Assembly: GCF_032678705.1 (NCBI RefSeq)
Contig: NZ_JAVTSS010000001.1
Location: forward strand, 1,054,001 to 1,118,000
Direction of reading: 5' to 3'
Length of the DNA stretch: 64,000 bases
Origin: Pedobacter frigiditerrae
Lineage (GTDB): Bacteria > Bacteroidota > Bacteroidia > Sphingobacteriales > Sphingobacteriaceae
Both the position numbers and the translations under genes were made by a program. The notes under the pieces are model-generated. The model worked only from the letters and a program-made list of their open reading frames with translations, ran no database searches and was not told the origin of the DNA. Positions 58,670-64,000 of the stretch are shown in pieces; the first letter of the stretch is position 1, and every line of letters begins with the position of its first letter.

Positions 58670-61090
58670 TTATAGATTTGAACCTTCAGAAACGTCGTTA
58701 TTACTGATTCCTTTTTTGTTTTTCTTGATGGCGTCTTTTAGTTTACCAAAGCGATAGTTAATACTCGTAGTGAAATTACGTTGATAGTTTTGGTTATAAC
58801 TTTCTTGTGTAAAGTTTGGTCCAGTAGTGTAATTAATTGCTTTTCTGTATTTGCTAAAGGCGTTATTAGCAGCAAATGAAACAGTTAATTTGTTATTGAA
58901 AAAATCTTTATTTACACTGAATGAACTTGCAACAAAAGAATTTGATGTTCCTTGCAAAGAAAGGTTTGGTCCGTTATAGTTGAAGCTACCTGTAGCTTGT
59001 AAAGTTTTGCTAGCACGATAGGTTAACGAAGTAAAAGCTTTTCTCATTAATCCCTTTTTGTCTATCTCAACACCATTAACTTCGCCATGCACCATCCCGT
59101 AGTTAGCCATTGCACCTAGTGCAGCTCTTAATTTAGGGGTGAAAGGATAATTTACATTAACGTTTAATCCTAATAATTTTGCGCCACCTGTGTTGGCAAA
59201 ACTTGTACGGGTAATATTTGTTGAAAGGTCGGTAGATACTTGAGGCATAATTAAGTTATCGATAATGATTGCTCTAAAACCGATGTTTAAGGTGGCTTTT
59301 TTGAATCTGCTGTAGGTAGCTTCGAAACTCTGCCCAATCATTGGTTTCAAATCTGGATTACCCGAAGACTCGAAATTGGGATTCGAACGGTCTACAAAAG
59401 GATTAAGCTGATTGATACCTGGTCTTTGAATTCTAGAGGTAAAACCAAAGTTGATACTGCTATTGTTTTTAAATTTACGGTTAACAGAGATTGAAGGAAT
59501 AAAATTTATAGAGTTGTTATTAATTTGATTACCAAGTTTAATATCTGTTTGTTCTACTCTAATCCCAGTTTTTACACCCCATTTTTGAATGTTAAACTGG
59601 TAAGTGTTATAAATACCGTATACATTCTGTTTATTATCGAAATTGTTTGACCTTGTTGCATCTATTACGAAATCGCCAGCAGGGTTAACTGAAAGGAATT
59701 CGAAATTACTGCTATTATCTCTCAGGATAGCTTTTACACCAGCTTCAATCGTTACCTTTTTTAATGGATACACTAAATCAATTTGTGCTGTCTGTTCAGA
59801 TGAACCTCCTGTGTTTTCTTGTTGGTAATCTTTTAAGGCAGTTAAAGAGGGGTTAGTGTTATCGATAATCTGGTTCAATACATCAACGTTGTTATATTGA
59901 CTGTTGCTAAAATCATAATAACGGTAAGAAAAAGTTAACAGGCGATTTTTATCCTTTTTAAAACCTAACTGGTAGTTGAAGGCGGCATCAATTCCACTTC
60001 CTCTTCCATCTAAATTATTCTGTAACTGATAAGAATGAAGCAGTTTTTGAGAATTATTCAAGGTAGAAAATTGGTTACTCAAGCTCTCATTATCATTGGC
60101 GTTGTAATTGATTTGGGCTGAAATTAAATTCAAACTATCAATCTCATAACTTAATTCTGCACCTGCATAGCCACTCTTTCCAGATTGATCTCTGTTACCA
60201 TATTGCCATAAGTTAGTTGGGTTGTTTAAAGTTATTCTAGAGTTGGTATTATCAAGTAAAGGAGAGCTGTTTAAACTTCCACCAGCATTTGTGGCAATAC
60301 CAAATTTGCCAAGTTTTGCAGTAAAGGAACCACCCAGTGTTGGTCCGCCAACAGGAAAACGCTCACTTAAATTAACAGTTCCATTGGTGCCATTATCTGC
60401 TTTTTTAAAGGTGATGATATTGATAATTCCAACTAAACCTTCTCCGTCATATTTTGCAGGTGGCGTGGTAATTACTTCAATTCTTTCGATGCTTGAAGCT
60501 GGCATACTTTTTAAAATATCTTTTGGGTTTCTCTCCATCATTCCAGATGGACGACCATTTACCAATATTTTGTAATTGCTATTTCCTTGTAGTTGGATGT
60601 TATCATCACCATCTACAGATAACATAGGTACTTTGCGCATCATCTCTAAAACATTATTAACCTTGCTTTCAGGGTCTGCTTTTACATCGTAAGATATGCG
60701 GTCGATTTCTTGTTTGATTAGTGGCCTATCGGCAGTAATTGATACATTTTTTAATTGAGTAGGAGAGGCTAACAATGCAATATTTCCTAATGTTTTAGAA
60801 CTAGAGGTTAATACTATTGGAACTACTTTGGTTTGGTAGCCCACAATAACTACATTCAAATAATAATTTCCTGCTGAAAGACCTGTTATCGTAAATGAAC
60901 CTTCTTTTGAAGTTGCAACAGATTTAAGCTGTATTTTTTTATCGTTTTTTAATAAAACCGTAGCAAAGCTGATTGGCTTTTGACCTGCCGTGTCTACTAT
61001 CTTTCCACTGATTTGTAAAGATGGAGTGTTTTGGGCCAATGCAGAAATGCTGAAAAAGGCGCAAAGGAGTGTAAAAATTAACATTTTCAT
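58670..61090 (-). CDS. Outer membrane beta-barrel receptor-like protein
   Basis: An 806-residue outer-membrane protein of the TonB-dependent receptor-like family (OMP_b-brl_3 type). Signal peptide MKMLIFTLLCAFFSISALAQ; a carboxypeptidase-D-like domain (SGKIVDTAGQKPISFATVLL, about 28); a plug with KYDGEGLVGIINIITFKK (about 213); then a long barrel. No TonB box can be recognised. It heads an operon with an ABC ATPase and an ABC-2 permease, a common Bacteroidota arrangement of unknown cargo. An inverted-repeat operator lies just upstream (61127-61148). Confidence 0.88.
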   Translation of the reverse strand: MKMLIFTLLCAFFSISALAQNTPSLQISGKIVDTAGQKPISFATVLLKNDKKIQLKSVATSKEGSFTITGLSAGNYYLNVVIVGYQTKVVPIVLTSSSKTLGNIALLASPTQLKNVSITADRPLIKQEIDRISYDVKADPESKVNNVLEMMRKVPMLSVDGDDNIQLQGNSNYKILVNGRPSGMMERNPKDILKSMPASSIERIEVITTPPAKYDGEGLVGIINIITFKKADNGTNGTVNLSERFPVGGPTLGGSFTAKLGKFGIATNAGGSLNSSPLLDNTNSRITLNNPTNLWQYGNRDQSGKSGYAGAELSYEIDSLNLISAQINYNANDNESLSNQFSTLNNSQKLLHSYQLQNNLDGRGSGIDAAFNYQLGFKKDKNRLLTFSYRYYDFSNSQYNNVDVLNQIIDNTNPSLTALKDYQQENTGGSSEQTAQIDLVYPLKKVTIEAGVKAILRDNSSNFEFLSVNPAGDFVIDATRSNNFDNKQNVYGIYNTYQFNIQKWGVKTGIRVEQTDIKLGNQINNNSINFIPSISVNRKFKNNSSINFGFTSRIQRPGINQLNPFVDRSNPNFESSGNPDLKPMIGQSFEATYSRFKKATLNIGFRAIIIDNLIMPQVSTDLSTNITRTSFANTGGAKLLGLNVNVNYPFTPKLRAALGAMANYGMVHGEVNGVEIDKKGLMRKAFTSLTYRASKTLQATGSFNYNGPNLSLQGTSNSFVASSFSVNKDFFNNKLTVSFAANNAFSKYRKAINYTTGPNFTQESYNQNYQRNFTTSINYRFGKLKDAIKKNKKGISNNDVSEGSNL

Positions 61091-61126
61091 ATTGTTGTTT
61101 GATTGTTTCTGTGTATATATTAATTA

Positions 61127-61148
61127 GTGTACTAGCTAAATAGTACAC
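61127..61148. promoter_or_regulatory. Operator-like palindrome before receptor-ABC operon
   Basis: A perfect 8-bp inverted repeat gtgtacta / tagtacac with a 6-base spacer sits 37 bases before the receptor start codon. A 22-base dyad of this size fits a TetR-, GntR- or PadR-type dimer. No such regulator gene is in the window. Confidence 0.5.
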
Positions 61149-61388
61149 AAGTATACGACGATTTTTTTTAATTGCAAATAAAATGTGATGAGTGGGTTAA
61201 AAAATGTGACGAAAGCGTAATTTTTATTTATTACTTAATAGTCTTTGTTGGTCCAGTTCCTACATCAGGTAGCATTTTAATTGACAAAGCAAATATATGA
61301 AAGTACTTTGAGATACAAAGTAAAATATTCAGTTTTATTTATGCATCATTTATTATACTGCAATAATTGGAAAGAAGATTATAGATTT

Positions 61389-62168
61389 TTAAATATCAGA
61401 ATAGTCAGTAGGGCTGATAAACTTCGTATCGTTTTTAGAGACGTTGTTTTTATATTGTGGCAAAGCCGATAAGGTTTTCCAAAAAGCATCTGCACCAAAA
61501 GCTTTCCAATGTGCATCTCTATCTACCTTGTTTTCAAACGTAGTTAAATACATCAAATTTGGCATTCTGCTACCTGCAACTACTTCGGCATAAAATACAG
61601 CGTTGAAGTTTAAGCGTTTAAACAAACTGATTTCGCCACCTTTATTAAACATTTCAATTTTATTTTTAGCGATGGCTTCTGTATGGCTTTCATAACTTCT
61701 CAATTCATAAACTCTATCCTTAAGTGGCGCTTTTAACTGAGGCATGGTGAATTTTGGATGTTCATCAAACGCATTCATCAAGATAACTTCTAATCTTTCG
61801 TAAGGTGGTTCAGTGTAAAGTGCCTCTAAATATGCTTTTCCATCGCTATGGTAAGTTTGGTCTTTCACTAATTGCTGTTCTAATTTTGCTATTCCATCAA
61901 AAGAGCGGAAAGGGATAAATACATAAATCAATTTCTCTGTAGGTGCAACATCTGTTGGATAAATGGGTTTAAACACACCAACTTTTGCAATTCCTGCTCT
62001 GTGTAATGCTGGAAGATAAGCTTGCCTTAAATAAGTATCAACTTTTTCTTCTTGTTGAACTGTTTTTAGGTGATATACTTTTAGCTGATAAAAATCTTTT
62101 TGTGCAGCTGAAGATTGCAAAGTTAAAAGGCTAAAAAAGGAGATAAACACTAGATATATTTTAAACAT
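61389..62168 (-). CDS. NIPSNAP-family secreted protein
   Basis: A 259-residue protein with a signal peptide (MFKIYLVFISFFSLLTLQSSAA). Two NIPSNAP (dimeric alpha+beta barrel) domains are visible: KDFYQLKVYHLKTVQQEEKV (about 24) and RVYELRSYESHTEAIAKNKI (about 152), the second ending with YLTTFENKVDRDAHWKAFG. Bacteroidota members are usually periplasmic and often near sugar-acid genes; function unknown. It is transcribed alone, with MsrA divergent. Confidence 0.85.
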   Translation of the reverse strand: MFKIYLVFISFFSLLTLQSSAAQKDFYQLKVYHLKTVQQEEKVDTYLRQAYLPALHRAGIAKVGVFKPIYPTDVAPTEKLIYVFIPFRSFDGIAKLEQQLVKDQTYHSDGKAYLEALYTEPPYERLEVILMNAFDEHPKFTMPQLKAPLKDRVYELRSYESHTEAIAKNKIEMFNKGGEISLFKRLNFNAVFYAEVVAGSRMPNLMYLTTFENKVDRDAHWKAFGADAFWKTLSALPQYKNNVSKNDTKFISPTDYSDI

Positions 62169-62266
62169 TTCTTATAATCTGGTTGTTGAAATTGATGAGT
62201 TTTAAAGATAGTTATTTAGATTAAAAATTATAAGTCTCAATTGTGACTTTTAAAATACAGACAAAA

Positions 62267-62297
62267 TTGTTAGCTATAATAACACATCGTAACTTTA
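62267..62297 (+). promoter_or_regulatory. Promoter of msrA
   Basis: A -33 TTG (62267-62269) and a -7 box TAACTTTA (62290-62297) are 20 bases apart, 20 bases before the ATG. It fits the Bacteroidota consensus except for the last base of the -7 box. Confidence 0.45.
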
Positions 62298-62317
62298 TAT
62301 CATAAAAGAAAATAGAT

Positions 62318-62809
62318 ATGAATACGGAGAAAGCAGTTTTAGCAGGCGGTTGTTTTTGGGGAGTTGAAGAACTTTTTCGTCATTATCCAGGTGTGATTTC
62401 AACTGTGGTTGGTTATACTGGTGGCGATGTTCCTAATGCGACTTATAGAAATCATGGTACGCATGCAGAAGGAATTGAAATTACATTCGACCCAGAAAAA
62501 TTAAGCTACCGTAAATTGCTTGAATATTTCTTCCAAATTCACAATCCAACCACCAGAAATAGACAAGGGAACGATATTGGTACTTCTTATCGCTCTGCTA
62601 TATTTTATGTAAATGATGCTCAAAAGGAAACAGCAAATGCATTAATCGAAGAAATGGATGCTTCTGGTGTATGGCCAGGTAAAATTGTAACAGAAGTTGT
62701 TCCAGAAACTGATTTTTGGAGTGCCGAAGAAGAGCATCAAGATTATTTACAGAAAAATCCTTATGGTTATACTTGCCATTTCGAAAGACCAGAATGGAAG
62801 TTGAGTTAA
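62318..62809 (+). CDS. msrA: Peptide methionine-S-sulfoxide reductase
   Basis: A 163-residue cytosolic MsrA that repairs oxidised methionine. The active-site motif [11 protein letters not shown] has the catalytic Cys near residue 12, and [20 protein letters not shown] (about 39), [37 protein letters not shown] (about 85) and EEEHQDYL are all typical. There is no C-terminal resolving Cys pair beyond [10 protein letters not shown], which is near the usual position. It is a single gene with its own promoter. Confidence 0.95.
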   Translation: MNTEKAVLAGGCFWGVEELFRHYPGVISTVVGYTGGDVPNATYRNHGTHAEGIEITFDPEKLSYRKLLEYFFQIHNPTTRNRQGNDIGTSYRSAIFYVNDAQKETANALIEEMDASGVWPGKIVTEVVPETDFWSAEEEHQDYLQKNPYGYTCHFERPEWKLS

Positions 62810-63157
62810 GCTATTGTGAATCAGCTGCTTTTAATTTAAATTAATTTTATAGCGCAAGGCTTCTGCTAAATAAGGCGTAAGTTCCCGTCTTTCGCTTTTA
62901 CGCTTCGCATTCCCGAAGAATCGGGACAGGCAGTCGTTCCTCCTTGCTGCAGGGTAACGCTGCAACCCCTAAGAAGCAAAAGCAGTCTTTCAATTTTTGG
63001 AGATTGTACAGTGTACAAACTTTGTTGTTAAACCCGACAGTAGCGTTAGCCCGAATCCCGATTTTTCATCGGGAGAGGCTTTAGCGAATGGCGGGACTGA
63101 AGTCTCCCACATTGCAACTGCCGTTCATTTTCAAATCCATCTTTTTAGCTTTAAAAA
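62810..63157. other. Intergenic region with dispersed repeats
   Basis: 348 bases with no gene. It contains cattcccgaagaatcgggac (62909 region), a short hairpin word shared with 4866 and 36168, followed by a ctgcagggtaacgctgcaac block, and then copy C of the cccg...gcggga element (63029-63130). Confidence 0.55.
63029..63130. repeat. Dispersed cccg...gcggga element, copy C
   Basis: It starts aaacccgacagtagc and ends ggcgggactg ... aactgccgttcattttc, as in copy A, with a central hairpin tcccgat / atcggga (63056-63074). Confidence 0.6.
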
Positions 63158-63919
63158 CTAACTTACATTGCCAATACTCAAAATTTGTGCTTTGTAAGTA
63201 TTGGGAAGTAGCAAGTTCCTGAAAAAAGTATTGAGCTTAAAAAATCGGCTTGTTTTGTAAATTGTTAAAATAGAAGATACGCCTTTTCCTTTACCCAATT
63301 TGAGCAAGTGATTAACTTCTTTCGGCACCAAAACAGCTTGAATTTTTTTCATCAGGTTATACCTTAAAAAACCTAGATGTTTTAAATATTGTTGGTAAAG
63401 GTCTTTCGAAAATTTACCATAGGCTAGGTTTTCCATTAGCTGTGAGCTATGCATGATTGTCCATTCATTGTAATTAGTAGGTAGCCCACCAATTTTCATT
63501 CTCTGACCAACACGGTTAAACGTATCAAATATCTCTTCTTTTTCTAAGTCGGTCAATTCTCTCTCTAACATTTCAAAAGAACGGATAGAATAGTCAATCA
63601 ACATAAATAATACGTCCCTATAAGCCCAATCAGGTATTTTAGTATTTCTGGCCGCTTCTACATTTTGGTGAATGGCTGTAATTTGGTCTATAGCTGCATT
63701 TGCTTTATCTGTAGTTGCAAACACAATTTTTTGTGCATAAGCTACCGTAGAAAACAACCTGCCTAATGGGTCTTTCGGCAATTTACCTGTAAAATATAGC
63801 CAGTCGACCGCTTTATTTAAGCTAAATTCAGCTGCTGCTCCAGCAAAAATAAACAGTATGGTATCTGTGTTGCCCCAGATTTTTTTCACTATCGAATCTT
63901 CTTTTACAAAATCACTCAT
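63158..63919 (-). CDS. MpaB-type oxygenase (DUF2236 family)
   Basis: A 253-residue protein resembling the MpaB/rubber-oxygenase (DUF2236) fold, which binds heme b. The family pattern is seen in FIFAGAAAEFSLNKAVDW (about 23), DPLGRLFSTVAYAQKIVFAT (about 51), AIHQNVEAAR (about 83) with the likely heme-linked His, and YRDVLFMLIDYSIRSFEML (about 99). There is no signal peptide. The reaction is unknown; relatives cleave polyisoprenoid or aromatic side chains oxidatively. The start is one base after the stop of the upstream partial gene, so the two are probably co-transcribed. Confidence 0.75.
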   Translation of the reverse strand: MSDFVKEDSIVKKIWGNTDTILFIFAGAAAEFSLNKAVDWLYFTGKLPKDPLGRLFSTVAYAQKIVFATTDKANAAIDQITAIHQNVEAARNTKIPDWAYRDVLFMLIDYSIRSFEMLERELTDLEKEEIFDTFNRVGQRMKIGGLPTNYNEWTIMHSSQLMENLAYGKFSKDLYQQYLKHLGFLRYNLMKKIQAVLVPKEVNHLLKLGKGKGVSSILTIYKTSRFFKLNTFFRNLLLPNTYKAQILSIGNVS

Positions 63920-63920
63920 C

Positions 63921-64000
63921 TTAATATGTTTTTAATTCGTTTTCGGTTTGGTGCTGCCTTCTCAACAATTCAACAATAGCTACGAAACAAACGCCTAAGG
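63921..64000 (-). CDS. C-terminal end of an upstream gene (partial)
   Basis: On the minus strand a frame enters from beyond the window and ends with TAA at 63921-63923: LGVCFVAIVELLRRQHQTEN followed by ELKTY, 25 residues. It starts hydrophobic and ends charged, like the tail of a membrane or small helical protein. The stop lies one base before the ATG of the oxygenase gene, which supports a real gene. Identity cannot be told. Confidence 0.5.
   Translation of the reverse strand, partial: LGVCFVAIVELLRRQHQTENELKTY

Overview
The window looks like a chromosome segment of a Pedobacter-like member of the Bacteroidota (Sphingobacteriaceae). The evidence is an AT-rich sequence, a SusC/SusD pair, a hybrid two-component regulator, promoters of the TTTG / TAnnTTTG type, weak ribosome binding sites and many dispersed palindromic repeats. 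There is no rRNA, insertion sequence or CRISPR array. One tRNA gene (Lys, UUU) lies at 1644-1716.

Layout. 1-1061: end of a Ser/Thr kinase-like gene. 1062-2004: a tandem duplication that includes a remnant of the tRNA-Lys 3' end. 2005-36010: one large pectin utilisation locus. Its enzymes are two GH3, GH105, GH2, a PL22-type oligogalacturonate lyase, two alpha/beta-hydrolase esterases, two CE8 pectin methylesterases, GH28, PL1 pectate lyase and CE12 rhamnogalacturonan acetylesterase. A sialidase-family gene lies between them on the other strand. Uptake and sensing are by SusC, SusD, a beta-helix surface lipoprotein, a hybrid two-component sensor and a LacI-type repressor. 36696-39617: an SNF2-family helicase. 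40647-44528: a Sau3AI-like restriction-modification system (predicted GATC) with two unknown genes. 44838-50483: a secreted YD-repeat-like protein, an HPF/RaiA-type ribosome factor, aminopeptidase P, a YceI protein and a membrane-anchored winged-helix regulator. 50514-56767: a tightly overlapping seven-gene operon with S-adenosylmethionine decarboxylase, a DUF4178 protein, a 57-residue membrane protein, DUF350, a membrane-fused aminopropyltransferase, a Tat/lipoprotein-type flavin amine oxidase-like protein and a multipass membrane protein. 56955-61090: an outer-membrane beta-barrel receptor with an ABC exporter. 61389-64000: NIPSNAP protein, MsrA, an MpaB-type oxygenase and the end of a further gene.

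How the pectin locus may work: the esterases strip methyl and acetyl groups, PL1 and GH28 cut the backbone, SusC/SusD and the beta-helix lipoprotein capture and import oligomers, and PL22, GH105, GH2 and GH3 finish them in the periplasm. Three promoters in this locus (before the 10992 esterase, susC and the 30066 GH3) carry a direct repeat of a (T)GAACC-like half-site spaced exactly 21 bp. It ends 20-21 bp before a TAnnTTTG -7 box. This is the best candidate for the binding site of the AraC-type domain of the hybrid sensor.

The most system-like and least described part is the polyamine/membrane operon at 50514-56767. The decarboxylase has Ser where the family's catalytic Cys is expected. Repeats are unusually rich: several REP-like families, a nested composite palindrome (4303-4471), a three-copy cccg...gcggga element, and degenerate 10-11 bp tandem arrays flanking the restriction-modification island. 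All functions are read from sequence motifs by eye; no database search was run.
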